The notes under the pieces were generated by a model, which saw only the letters and a program-made list of their open reading frames with translations, was not told the DNA's origin and did no database searches. DNA of 64,000 nt from Verrucomicrobiia bacterium. GTDB taxonomy: Bacteria; Verrucomicrobiota; Verrucomicrobiia; Limisphaerales; CAIMTB01. The stretch covers positions 1-64,000 of the forward strand of contig JAHCBA010000029.1 of the NCBI GenBank assembly GCA_019634625.1, in the 5' to 3' direction. Positions 45,459-53,650 of the stretch are shown piece after piece. The number at the start of each line of letters is the position of its first letter. Position 1 is the stretch's first letter. The translations under genes and the position numbers were made by a program.

Positions 45459-46949
45459 TTGCACACGACCGATCCCAGTCCGGACCTCTGCCCGGATCCC
45501 AGCCCAAACGCACCGGCGTTGCGCCTGCCTGGCAGGGCCCGGGTTCCTGCCGGATGGCTCTGGCTGGTGCCGGCCCTGCTGCTCCGACTCGCCACCGGGC
45601 CGTGCTTCGGGGAGACGGAGGCGCCGCGCATCGACGCGGTGCTGCTGGTGGAATCGGACCTGTTCCTCCTGGCCTACGAATCCCATCCCACCCGCTACTA
45701 CACCTTGCTGGCGGGCGATTCGATCGATGATCTGAGGCCGATCCGGATGGTGTTGGGACGGGATGGCAGCGCCGCCTTTGGGGATCTTCCTGCGGGTGCC
45801 ACCACTCGTTACTACGCGATCGAGGAACGCCGCCTCGACGATCCGGGGGATGCGGACGGCGATGGCGTGGACGATGTAACGGAACTGTTGGGCGGCACCG
45901 ACCCGCTGTTGGCCGGCGGGCCGGCCAACCTCCCACCAACGGTCGAGATCGTATCGCCCCGGGATGGAGGTGCGGTCCGTCTCGGAAGCGGTGTCACGCT
46001 CACGGCAGACGCCCATGATCCCGAGGGGGACCTGACCGGAGTCAGCGTGTTGGTCGGAGGCCGACGGTTCCCTGAGGTGCGCGACGCCCCGTTTGCGGTG
46101 GAATGGATTCCGGAGCGGACCGGCTCGTTTGTCGTGTCCGCCCTCGCCACGGACGGCATGGGGGCGTTCTCAGTGGCGCCGTTCGTGACGATCCGGGTCA
46201 CCACCACCAATCTGCCGCCAGTCGTGACCCTCGTCGCGGTTCCCATCGGCGAGCTTGTCGAACCCGCAACCGTCCAGGTGACGGTGACCGCCATCGATCC
46301 GGACGGCACGGTTCTCGAGGCGGAACTGTTCCGGCAGGGGCTGTCGCTCGGCGTGTCCACCAACACCACCTTCACTCTCGCATTGCACGCTCTTCCGGCC
46401 GGCGAGCATCTGCTTGTGGCCAGGGCCACGGACGATGAAGGCGCCGTGGGAGTCTCCGCGACCGTCAGCCTCCGGGTGCGGCTCCTCACCCTCGATCTTC
46501 CGGCCGGCTCCCGGTACATCAGCCGTGAGCTGAGCGTGTTCAACTTCGGCGCACCGACCGCCGCCCGTGAGGCCATATCGAGCGAGGTGTCGGTTTACAA
46601 CGCGATGCCCGGTTCACGGTCGCCATGGTCACTCCAGCAAATGGCCATCTCCCGTGAACTGAGCTTGTGGAACTTCGGTTCTCCCAGCGCGGCGATCGAG
46701 GCCATCTCGAAAGAAGTCTCGGTCTATGCCGCCCTGCCGGGCTCCGGTTCCACAGGAACGCGCATCCCCCAGGCCATCTCCCGCGAGGCCAGCCTCTGGA
46801 ACTTCGGAGCGCCCAGCGCCCGGATCGAGGCCGTCAGCCGTGAGACAAGCCTCTTCAACTTCGGTTCGCCAACCGCGCGCATCGAGGCCATCGGCCGCGA
46901 AGTGTCCGTCCTCAACTTCTCCGAACTGCCGCCCTCCACCCAACCCTGA
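45459..46949 (+). CDS. Secreted Ig-like protein with seven SREVSVFNFG-type repeats
   Basis: About 496 residues from a TTG start; a TTG at 45519 would give a cleaner signal peptide (VPAGWLWLVPALLLRLA), so the start is uncertain. After a thrombospondin-3-like DADGDGVDDVTEL loop come two Ig-like domains (VEIVSPRDGGAVRLGSGVTL; VVTLVAVPIGELVEPATVQV). The C-terminal 150 residues carry seven repeats, such as AISRELSLWNFGSPSAAIEA and AVSRETSLFNFGSPTARIEA; copies two and four carry an inserted MPGSRSP or LPGSGS. No named family was recognised for this repeat. The FG-GAP sensor system lies directly upstream. A structural surface or matrix role is inferred. Confidence 0.78.
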   Translation: MHTTDPSPDLCPDPSPNAPALRLPGRARVPAGWLWLVPALLLRLATGPCFGETEAPRIDAVLLVESDLFLLAYESHPTRYYTLLAGDSIDDLRPIRMVLGRDGSAAFGDLPAGATTRYYAIEERRLDDPGDADGDGVDDVTELLGGTDPLLAGGPANLPPTVEIVSPRDGGAVRLGSGVTLTADAHDPEGDLTGVSVLVGGRRFPEVRDAPFAVEWIPERTGSFVVSALATDGMGAFSVAPFVTIRVTTTNLPPVVTLVAVPIGELVEPATVQVTVTAIDPDGTVLEAELFRQGLSLGVSTNTTFTLALHALPAGEHLLVARATDDEGAVGVSATVSLRVRLLTLDLPAGSRYISRELSVFNFGAPTAAREAISSEVSVYNAMPGSRSPWSLQQMAISRELSLWNFGSPSAAIEAISKEVSVYAALPGSGSTGTRIPQAISREASLWNFGAPSARIEAVSRETSLFNFGSPTARIEAIGREVSVLNFSELPPSTQP

Positions 46950-46960
46950 GCCCCACAGCC

Positions 46961-48172
46961 ATGCTCCTCAACCCTATGAACCTCGTCACACGCCTTGGCC
47001 TCCTCGCCGTATTCCTCGCAGCCCCCGCCTTCGCCCAGTTGGCCGTACCCAGCGACGGCTCGGATGGGCACCTCGTGGCCAGCGGGAAGGAATACATCAT
47101 CGATCTTTCCCAGGCCCGGGATGGTTCCTGGGACCAGAACAACGCCGCATTCGCGGGGAAGGGGATCTACGACGCCAGCCAGTGGGCCGTGGTCTTCAAG
47201 TACGAATCCGTCACCATCCCCAACGGCACCGTCGTCCGGTTCCTGAACCATCGATCCCGGGCGCCCGTGGTGTGGCTGGTGAGGGGAGAGGTGACGATCG
47301 CGGGAGAACTCGACCTGAGTGGAGAAACTCGGTTCCTTCCGGTTCTGCACAACGACTACCTCATCCCATCCGAACCGGGCCCAGGCGGGTGGCGAGGAGG
47401 CCCGGCTGGTCCTTTGGGAAAGGGGGCCGGTCTGGGGCCTGGGGGAGGCGGTGGGCCTGGGGGAGGCGGTGGGCCTGGGGGAGGGCCCGGAGGAGTGTCA
47501 AACGGAGCGCATGCGAGCCAATATGGAAACCCCGAACTGGTTCCACTGGTCGGCGGATCTGGAGGTTCATCCTTGAACCAGCCGGCCGGAGGCGGCGGCG
47601 GGGCGATCGTCATCGTGGCGGGTGGAATCATCGACATCAGGGGCATGGTTAAAGCGAATGGCGGAAGGTATGGCTATGCAGGTGGGGGAACTGCCGCCGG
47701 CGGAGGCGTGCGACTCGTTGCCAACGCCGTGACCGGGAACGGAGAGATATCCTGCCTGCCTGATGGACGTATCCGGATCGAAGCGAACACTCTCGACACC
47801 ACCTTGCGACTTGCCCCGGAAACCATCGCCGTCCCACCGGAACCGTCGCCCGTTCTATGGCCCACAACGAACAGCCCCCAGGTCCGCATTGCGGGTGTGG
47901 CGGGAAAACCCGTTCCGGCGGATCCTTCGGCACCGCTTCAAGCGGCGGCGGACGTGGATATTCAGAGCGATCTTCCCGTGGTGGTCCTCATCGAGACGCA
48001 GTACTTCCCGCTGGAGGGTTTGGTCGAATTGCGGGTTGCCCAGAAATTCGGCGCCGCCGCGTGGAGACCTGCAACTTACCTATCCGGAAACGCGCTCGCA
48101 GCGACCTGGCATGTGACCAACACCTTCGTCAAGGGCTACTCGGTCCTCCAGGTGCGTGCCACGGTCCCATGA
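46961..48172 (+). CDS. Secreted Gly-rich beta protein
   Basis: A 403-residue protein with signal peptide (LGLLAVFLAAPAFAQLAV). A region reading GPGGGGGPGGGGGPGGGPGG lies at about residues 158-180, encoded by an 18-bp repeat near 47440-47490. The following stretch (AIVIVAGGIIDIRGMVKANG) resembles beta-helical adhesin segments with Gly-rich turns. The C-terminal 80 residues form a beta domain ending SVLQVRATVP. The gene follows the SREVSVFN-repeat protein by 11 bp, so both are probably in one transcript. Alternative start: ATG at 46976. Function unknown. Confidence 0.8.
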   Translation: MLLNPMNLVTRLGLLAVFLAAPAFAQLAVPSDGSDGHLVASGKEYIIDLSQARDGSWDQNNAAFAGKGIYDASQWAVVFKYESVTIPNGTVVRFLNHRSRAPVVWLVRGEVTIAGELDLSGETRFLPVLHNDYLIPSEPGPGGWRGGPAGPLGKGAGLGPGGGGGPGGGGGPGGGPGGVSNGAHASQYGNPELVPLVGGSGGSSLNQPAGGGGGAIVIVAGGIIDIRGMVKANGGRYGYAGGGTAAGGGVRLVANAVTGNGEISCLPDGRIRIEANTLDTTLRLAPETIAVPPEPSPVLWPTTNSPQVRIAGVAGKPVPADPSAPLQAAADVDIQSDLPVVVLIETQYFPLEGLVELRVAQKFGAAAWRPATYLSGNALAATWHVTNTFVKGYSVLQVRATVP

Positions 48173-48421
48173 GTTCGATGGGGTCAAAGAACCGATGAAG
48201 ACCCATTCACTTTGGTTGGTATCAAACCATTGCCCTTGTCTCTATCATGCATACGAATCCAGTTATCTCCCTCTCTGGAAGATCGAGGATGGCGAGTGGA
48301 AGCTGCATCGAGATATATGGAACTCGAGTGTGCCGAGGAAGAATCCCTGACCCGATTGCATCGGGATGCAGGGATCACGAAGGTTCCATCTGTGTTTTCG
48401 GTCTGCCCGCAATGCTGATCC
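48173..48421. other. Intergenic region, AT-richer, possible dispersed element
   Basis: About 250 bp, clearly AT-richer than the flanking genes. A short open frame around 48290-48410 reads RVEAASRYMELECAEEESLT, which looks protein-like but has no start with a ribosome-binding site. It may be a fragment of a genomic repeat. Confidence 0.3.
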
Positions 48422-49771
48422 ATGAAGGGTGAAGCAGAGACACTGGGGCCGGTGGATCCGGGCGGACGGATCCACTCCGTGGATACCCTTCGCGGCGTCG
48501 CCGTTCTCGGGATTCTGCTGATGAACATCGTCGGCATGGGGCTCCCGGACCCGGCGTACTGGGATCCCTCCGGATACGGCGGTGCCGAAGGCTGGAACCT
48601 CTGGATCTGGGCCGGGAACGAGGTCTTCGTCGAGGGGACGATGCGGGGCCTGTTCTCGATGCTGTTTGGCGCCAGTGTCATTCTGTTTACGGGGAAGGGC
48701 GACGCCAACCGGAACGACGTGTCCATTGCCGACGCGTGGTATCGACGGACGATCTGGCTGTTCCTGTTCGGGATCATCCACGGGTATGTCCTTCTGTGGC
48801 CCGGAGATATTCTCTACGCATACGGCCTGATGGGAATGTTCCTGTTTCCGTTGCGACGGGTGAGATCCGGGAGGCTCCTCGCCCTGGGGGCCGCACTGCT
48901 GATGACCGGGGCGGGGACTGCCATGCTTGCATATCGGGGTGCCGTTCAGTCGCACCGCGGTGCGATGGCCGCGGAGGAGAAGCTGGAGCGGGGGGAGGAT
49001 CCAAGCCCGGAGGAAAGGAAGGCTCTTGATCGCTGGAGCGAAAAGCGGGCCGCGTACCAGCCTGATGCGGTGACCAAGGAAGAGGAGATTGCTGCGATGC
49101 GAGGCGGCTATCTGTCCGCGGCGGGTCAACGCTTCGGCTACACCTACTTCATGCAGTCGCAGTACCACTACCGGCACAGCTACTGGGATATTCTGGGCCT
49201 CATGATCGTCGGGATGGCGCTGTTCAAGTGGGGTGTCTTCTCCGGCCGGATGCCGATCCGAACGTATGCGCTCATGGGGGCCATCGGTTACGGCGTCGGG
49301 CTGCCCATCAACGCCTACGAAACGATCGCCTATTTCCGGAGCCAGTTCGATCTGCTCACGTACTTCCAGATGTTGAACACCTATCAGTTTGGGCGAACCG
49401 GCGTTCTGATCGGGCACGTGGGCCTCATCATGCTGGTGTGCCGTCTCGGGCTGCTCGCGGGAGTGCGGCGGCGTCTGGCGGCGGTGGGACGCATGGCCCT
49501 GACCAACTACCTGACCCATACCGTGGTGACGACGTTTGTCTTCGTGGGGCTCGCCCAGTACGGGGCTTGGGAGCGCTATCAGCTCTACCTGCTGGTTCTG
49601 GCCATCTGGGCCGCCCAATTGTGGCTTTCGCCATTCTGGCTGCGTTACTACCGCTTCGGGCCCGTGGAGTGGCTGTGGCGCCGCCTCACCTATCTTCAAC
49701 CCCAGCCGTTCCGTCGGGCCGCGGAAACGGGACGTCCGGAAGGTCCGGCGTTGGCCCTGGAGAGCCGATGA
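48422..49771 (+). CDS. DUF418/YeiB-family membrane protein
   Basis: A 449-residue polytopic protein. It starts with the family signature IHSVDTLRGVAVLGILLMNI and has the loop motif MRGLFSMLFGASVILFTGKG, then many membrane segments. A C-terminal stretch (AAVGRMALTNYLTHTVVTTF) matches DUF418. A charged insertion of about 60 residues sits in the middle (EEKLERGEDPSPEERKALDR). The biochemical role of this family is uncertain; transport or acyltransferase-like activity has been proposed for relatives. Confidence 0.88.
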   Translation: MKGEAETLGPVDPGGRIHSVDTLRGVAVLGILLMNIVGMGLPDPAYWDPSGYGGAEGWNLWIWAGNEVFVEGTMRGLFSMLFGASVILFTGKGDANRNDVSIADAWYRRTIWLFLFGIIHGYVLLWPGDILYAYGLMGMFLFPLRRVRSGRLLALGAALLMTGAGTAMLAYRGAVQSHRGAMAAEEKLERGEDPSPEERKALDRWSEKRAAYQPDAVTKEEEIAAMRGGYLSAAGQRFGYTYFMQSQYHYRHSYWDILGLMIVGMALFKWGVFSGRMPIRTYALMGAIGYGVGLPINAYETIAYFRSQFDLLTYFQMLNTYQFGRTGVLIGHVGLIMLVCRLGLLAGVRRRLAAVGRMALTNYLTHTVVTTFVFVGLAQYGAWERYQLYLLVLAIWAAQLWLSPFWLRYYRFGPVEWLWRRLTYLQPQPFRRAAETGRPEGPALALESR

Positions 49772-49970
49772 AGGGAAATCCGCCATTCACCGGTGCCGGA
49801 GCATGCCATCAAAGCTTAAACAGTCGGGAAGAACCATGACTCAACATGAAAAATTCCTTCTTTGCCGTCCAAATCCGCAAGGTCGGGTCAGGGCACTCCC
49901 GGTACCAGCGAGGCCAGCTTTACCCGGACCAATTCCAAAGAGCCCGGAAATCGCTGAAGAACCAGGATAA

Positions 49971-50444
49971 TCAATCCGCCCGTGCGGCTGGAATCCGCAA
50001 CACCTTTCCCTTCTGCTGAAGTCCAAGTTCGGCGAACGCCTTTCTCTGCGGCGCATTGAGGGTGAACGACGTTGCGCCGCTCGACACCCAGATGAAGTCG
50101 CGCTCGAATTCATTCAACCACTTGCCGTCGTCTTTCAACCAGGCTTTCAACCAGCGCAACTTGTTCAAGACCACATTGACTTCCGCATCGCTCGCGGTGT
50201 GGATTTCAACCCAATAGACCACCTCAGCGCTTCGGTTCGTGTGTTGGTAGGCGATTCCAAAATCCCAGCGGTTTGCGTTCGGTTCTTGTGGTTGCAGGGC
50301 GTCATCCACGTCCGCGCTGCCGGTCAATCGCCTCGTGTCTTCTGCTGCGATGTGCGGACGGTCCTGCGCTCGCAACGCCTGCAGGCCGGGCTTCCAGGCG
50401 TCTTTCAGATGTGGCGTTTCTTCGACGGCATGCTTGAACGTCAC
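49971..50444 (-). CDS. Small partner protein of the AAA ATPase (unknown family)
   Basis: A 157-residue protein whose GTG start at 50444 overlaps the ATPase stop (GTGA), with GGGAGG just upstream, so translation is coupled. It has an acidic and aromatic centre (NRWDFGIAYQ, then VVYWVEIHTASDAEV) and helices (VVLNKLRWLKAWLKDDGKWL) before a C-terminal FIWVSSGATSF. The order D ... E-x-H after a beta strand faintly recalls PD-(D/E)xK nucleases in which the lysine is replaced, but this is only a thought from spacing. No database family was recognised. The gene is AT-richer than the window. Confidence 0.8.
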   Translation of the reverse strand: MTFKHAVEETPHLKDAWKPGLQALRAQDRPHIAAEDTRRLTGSADVDDALQPQEPNANRWDFGIAYQHTNRSAEVVYWVEIHTASDAEVNVVLNKLRWLKAWLKDDGKWLNEFERDFIWVSSGATSFTLNAPQRKAFAELGLQQKGKVLRIPAARAD

Positions 50445-51622
50445 GACGCGGCCTCCCTTCCGGCATTCGCAACGGCGCGTGCGACGACCTCGTTGGCTCG
50501 TCCGCTGAATTCGGAAAGGCCGCCCCAACCGGCTTCCGCCGCTTCGTCCGACGATGGGTTTAGGTTGGAGATGTCCCGCGTTTGTGCGCTCTCCCGTTCA
50601 AAGTAGTAAACCCTCGCCTCGATCTTCTTCATGATGCGTTCGGCGATCTGCATCATGGATTGCGTCGCGGGTGCGTCAAAAACCTTCAATAGCGATTCCG
50701 GCCTTGCGCGTGCCTTGACCAAGTGTTTCAGCGCCCAAATTGCATCGAGAACCTGCGGCGAGTGCGTCGATACGCAGACGCGATAGCCGCGCGCGGCGAG
50801 TTCGAAAAGCATCAACACCACGACCCCGATTGCGCGCGGATGAAGACCCATTTCAAGCTCTTCGATAATCGCCCAGTCCACGCCCCTCCGCCGGGATGCG
50901 CCTGCCGGCGTCAGCAGGTAATAAAGACCAAGGAGAAGCGGAACGAACTCCCGCTGGCCGGCAGACCACACCATGAACGGAAGCGAATTCTTACCCGCCG
51001 CCAGCACCAGGCGTTTCTGCGCCCGCTGGGTGTCTACCTTCAAGTTGAAACCAGGAAAGATGTGCTGCTGAATCAAGTCCCGGAATTCTTCCTTCAATCT
51101 CCGGGGAACGGGAAAGAGGTCGCCACTGGTTCCGAACTTGCTCATGAGCAGCCGCAATTCCTCGCTGAATTCGCGCACCGTGAACGGCACGCCCGCGTCG
51201 TAATGCGTGAATGCCTGCGGCCAGCCATCGCGAAGCGTCAGGACTCGCTGGGCAGGGACAAAAAACATGGACTCGCCCCGCGATGCCTTCGTGCGTTGAA
51301 TCAGGTCAGGGAGGTTGATTGAGTTCTCATTGAACTCGATGGATGTGCGCCCGTTCTTCCAGAGGCCATGCATCCCCTCGCCGAAATAGACGTCCAGAAA
51401 AAGCGCCAGTTTGTCTTCCCAATCAATGCCCGCCCGCCGGAGTTCCGACTTCACGTGCCTGGCGTCCACCAACAGCTTCAGCAATTGCAGGAGAATGCTC
51501 TTGCCGGTCGCCTGCGGGCCAACAAATGCGGTCAGGTTGCCAAAGTGAACGTCGGCGCAGCGAATCGGCCCGAAGTTTTCAACTTTCAGGTGCGGGTGAC
51601 CTCTTTTGGATCGGATCTTCAT
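50441..51622 (-). CDS. AAA-family ATPase (AAA_15/AAA_21-like, OLD-type without TOPRIM)
   Basis: A 393-residue ATPase. N-terminal LKVENFGPIRCADVHFGNLT leads into Walker A FVGPQATGKSILLQL. An SMC/ABC-like signature (VWSAGQREFVPLLLGLYYLL) is followed by Walker B WAIIEELEMGLHPRAIG, with Glu in the usual Asp position, and the switch VSTHSPQVLDAIWAL. The C-terminal 90 residues are not a TOPRIM domain. This layout is that of ATPases which partner a nuclease or toxin in several anti-phage systems; here the partner is the overlapping gene at 49971. The gene is AT-richer than its neighbours, which suggests acquisition. Function in defence is inferred, not shown. Confidence 0.88.
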   Translation of the reverse strand: MKIRSKRGHPHLKVENFGPIRCADVHFGNLTAFVGPQATGKSILLQLLKLLVDARHVKSELRRAGIDWEDKLALFLDVYFGEGMHGLWKNGRTSIEFNENSINLPDLIQRTKASRGESMFFVPAQRVLTLRDGWPQAFTHYDAGVPFTVREFSEELRLLMSKFGTSGDLFPVPRRLKEEFRDLIQQHIFPGFNLKVDTQRAQKRLVLAAGKNSLPFMVWSAGQREFVPLLLGLYYLLTPAGASRRRGVDWAIIEELEMGLHPRAIGVVVLMLFELAARGYRVCVSTHSPQVLDAIWALKHLVKARARPESLLKVFDAPATQSMMQIAERIMKKIEARVYYFERESAQTRDISNLNPSSDEAAEAGWGGLSEFSGRANEVVARAVANAGREAAS

Positions 51623-52149
51623 ACCGATTCATCCGGTTTCTTGTGTCGCGCGGCGCAGGCTGGCATGGGTGAAATGATGCCGAAGGGTCTTATGCCAGAC
51701 AATTCGATTTGTGAAGCGGTGACAAACTCGGGCGTGAACCGGCCGTGCCAGCTGAAGTTGCTCCGCATCGGACGAACTCCGATGCCTCCGCGACGGGATC
51801 GATCCTGGTGCGAAATCATGTCAGCACTCACCCAAGCGGGACCACCTGCTGTCGAAATTGGGCCGGATCAGAATTCCCACACAGCCATGCAATTGTGGGC
51901 AGAACGATGACCTGAACCCGCGATTGGCGTAGGATCTTGCCTGCCGAGGGCAATGTGGCATTGGGACCTTGCTTGTCGGAAGAACCGATGGGAACGAGTT
52001 GAAATCGGGTGTGTGCGATGGGGCGACGCTGGAAAAGGTGCGCCTGCCGGCTCGATGACCGCCCTTCGGGCTGAGTACGAGCACCCGGGAGAGATGGCTT
52101 GGGGGAGTTCCAGAAGTCTGAGAAGCGGCCGGATGGATCTCGGAGGGGT
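51623..52149. other. Intergenic/remnant region upstream of the ATPase operon
   Basis: About 520 bp of mixed composition, AT-richer than the main window. Short open frames exist on both strands (one on the minus strand reads SNFSWHGRFTPEFVTASQIE) but none has a convincing start or conserved domain. It may contain the ATPase promoter and remains of the degraded gene at 52150. Confidence 0.3.
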
Positions 52150-52628
52150 TTTTCGGGGAGGTCAGCAGCGCGGGTGCGGTGCGGTGGGGGGATCCGAGGC
52201 AGAGGGTCGAGGGGTAGCCGGTGGAGGCGAGGGTCTGATACACCTCGGAGCAGCGGGAGCAGAGGCCTTCGTCGGGGTGCCAGTCCGGGAATTCGGACTG
52301 GATGCGGTCGCGGACGGGGTGGGGAAGGGATGCCGCCTGGGCCCAGTCGAAGGCGGCGAGGCCACAGAGGGGGCAGGGTCCGCCGGGCACGGGGGCGGGG
52401 CGGGCCTGAAGGACGCGGGGATCGGAGGCGATATCGAGCAGGTTGCGATGGGTGGCGGCGGTGCCGGGCGAAGGCGGCGGCGCGGTCGTCGGGATCGGAG
52501 ACGGAATGGCAGTGTTCCCGATCGGCATGGATGCGGCGGACTTGCAGTGCGGGAGGGGAGTTGGCGGAAGCGGACGGGGCGACGCGGAGGGCTGTTTCGA
52601 CCAGGTCATCGTCGTAGAGGGTGCGCAT
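52150..52628 (-). pseudogene. Frameshifted zinc-ribbon protein gene
   Basis: An ATG at 52628 opens MRTLYDDDLVETALRVAPSA and reads sensibly to about 52450 (VSDPDDRAAAFA). Good coding then continues in the frame one base over: HRNLLDIASDPRVLQARPAP, GGPCPLCGLAAFDWAQAASL and FPDWHPDEGLCSRCSEVYQT, with two CxxC pairs that would bind zinc. Going from the first frame to the second needs one extra or two missing bases around 52440-52460. No slippery run was seen, so a broken gene is likelier than programmed frameshifting. The C-terminal limit is approximate. The protein family was not identified. Confidence 0.6.
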
Positions 52629-52642
52629 GGGGAACGGGGTGG

Positions 52643-52985
52643 TGGTTTGGGTTTGTGGACTCGCGGAGCTCGTTCCTCCGGAGTGAAGCAACGGGGTGAA
52701 ATCGGAGGGCCGAGTTCCACGAGGCCGCAACGGGGTGGTGCTTGGGTTTGTGGACTGGCGGAGTTCGTCCCTCCGGAGTGAAGCAATGGGGGTGAAATCG
52801 GAGGGCCGAGTTCCACGAGGCCGCAATGGCGTGAAGCGTTGGTTTGTGGACTGGCGGAGCTCGTCCCTCCGGAGTGAAGCAATGGGGTTGAAATCGGAGG
52901 GCCGAGTTCCACGAGGCCGCAATGGCGTGAGGCGTTGGGTTTGTGGACTCGCGGAGTTCGTCCCTCCGATTCGTTGCCTCCTCAC
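52643..52985 (+). repeat. REP-like tandem array, copies D0-D3
   Basis: After a lone right arm (D0, ending 52680) come three complete palindromes: D1 52703-52775, D2 52799-52871 and D3 52895-52968. The period is 96 bp; the spacers read GAGTGAAGCAATGGGGGTGA or close variants. An outer-arm remnant (CTCACCCGCGACTGGGG) follows D3. The near-identity of the units shows recent duplication. Confidence 0.9.
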
Positions 52986-53025
52986 CCGCGACTGGGGGAG
53001 GCGCCGAATTCCGGGGGGCCAGAAC

Positions 53026-53313
53026 TCAGCGGTGGACGATCTTGTCGAACTCGGCGGCGTCGAAGGCCCGTGCCGATTCGGTGCGGACGTTGCCCTGGGC
53101 GGCGAGCAGGGCGAGGGCACGGAGGATGGACTGCTCGTCGTTGGCGGTCAGGATGAGGAGGCCGTCGAAGGCGCCGCTGGTCCAGAGCTGGGATTCGACC
53201 TGGACGCCTTCGCGCTGGGCGGCTTCGCGGAAGGCGTTGGCGCGTTGCGGGGATTGCTGGAGGGCTCGGGTTCCCTGGTCGGTGAAACGGAGGAGGGTGA
53301 CGTAACGGATCAT
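53026..53313 (-). CDS. GYD-domain-like small protein
   Basis: A 95-residue protein: MIRYVTLLRFTDQGTRALQQ, then a VQVESQLWTSGAFDGLLILT strand-rich centre with the GAFDG turn that corresponds to the G-x-Y-D motif of GYD proteins, and a helical end. GYD proteins are ferredoxin-fold, dimeric and of unknown function. The ATG at 53313 is the only close start. It lies 41 bp from the end of REP array remnants. Confidence 0.8.
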   Translation of the reverse strand: MIRYVTLLRFTDQGTRALQQSPQRANAFREAAQREGVQVESQLWTSGAFDGLLILTANDEQSILRALALLAAQGNVRTESARAFDAAEFDKIVHR

Positions 53314-53548
53314 GAATGAGTAGGGTTGGTTGGTTTTTGTGTTTTCGGGAGTTGGATGGGGCCGCGGCGGGTCTGGCGGAGAGGGCGATGGCCAGGAACC
53401 CCAGCCCAATGCCCAAGGGAGGAAGAAGGCGATAAGGACAGGGCATGCGTGGAGGTTATGGCACCGGGGCAGGGTTCCTGGAATTGATGCGGGTCAAGGT
53501 TCGGGCGGGCCCGTCCGAGAAATGGCGGATTCACCACGAAGGCACGAA

Positions 53549-53621
53549 GGACACGACGAGATCTGCGAGTCCTCGACCCAACGCTCCACACCGTTGCGGC
53601 CTCGTGGAACTCGGCCCTCCG
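53549..53621 (-). repeat. REP-like palindrome, copy E (inverted)
   Basis: The right core arm GGCCTCGTGGAACTCGGCCC is intact while the left arm (GACGAGATCTGCGAGTCC) is worn. Similarity to copy A continues for about 15 bp past the core (GGCGACGCTTCGCG), so the mobilised unit may be larger than 73 bp. Confidence 0.75.
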
Positions 53622-53650
53622 AGGCGACGCTTCGCGGATTTTGCGGATTT

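Noticed and set aside
52643-52985. Tandem array considered as a CRISPR
   Set aside because: The whole unit, including the spacers, is repeated, so there are no unique spacers; units are 96 bp with a 73-bp palindrome, and no cas genes are near.
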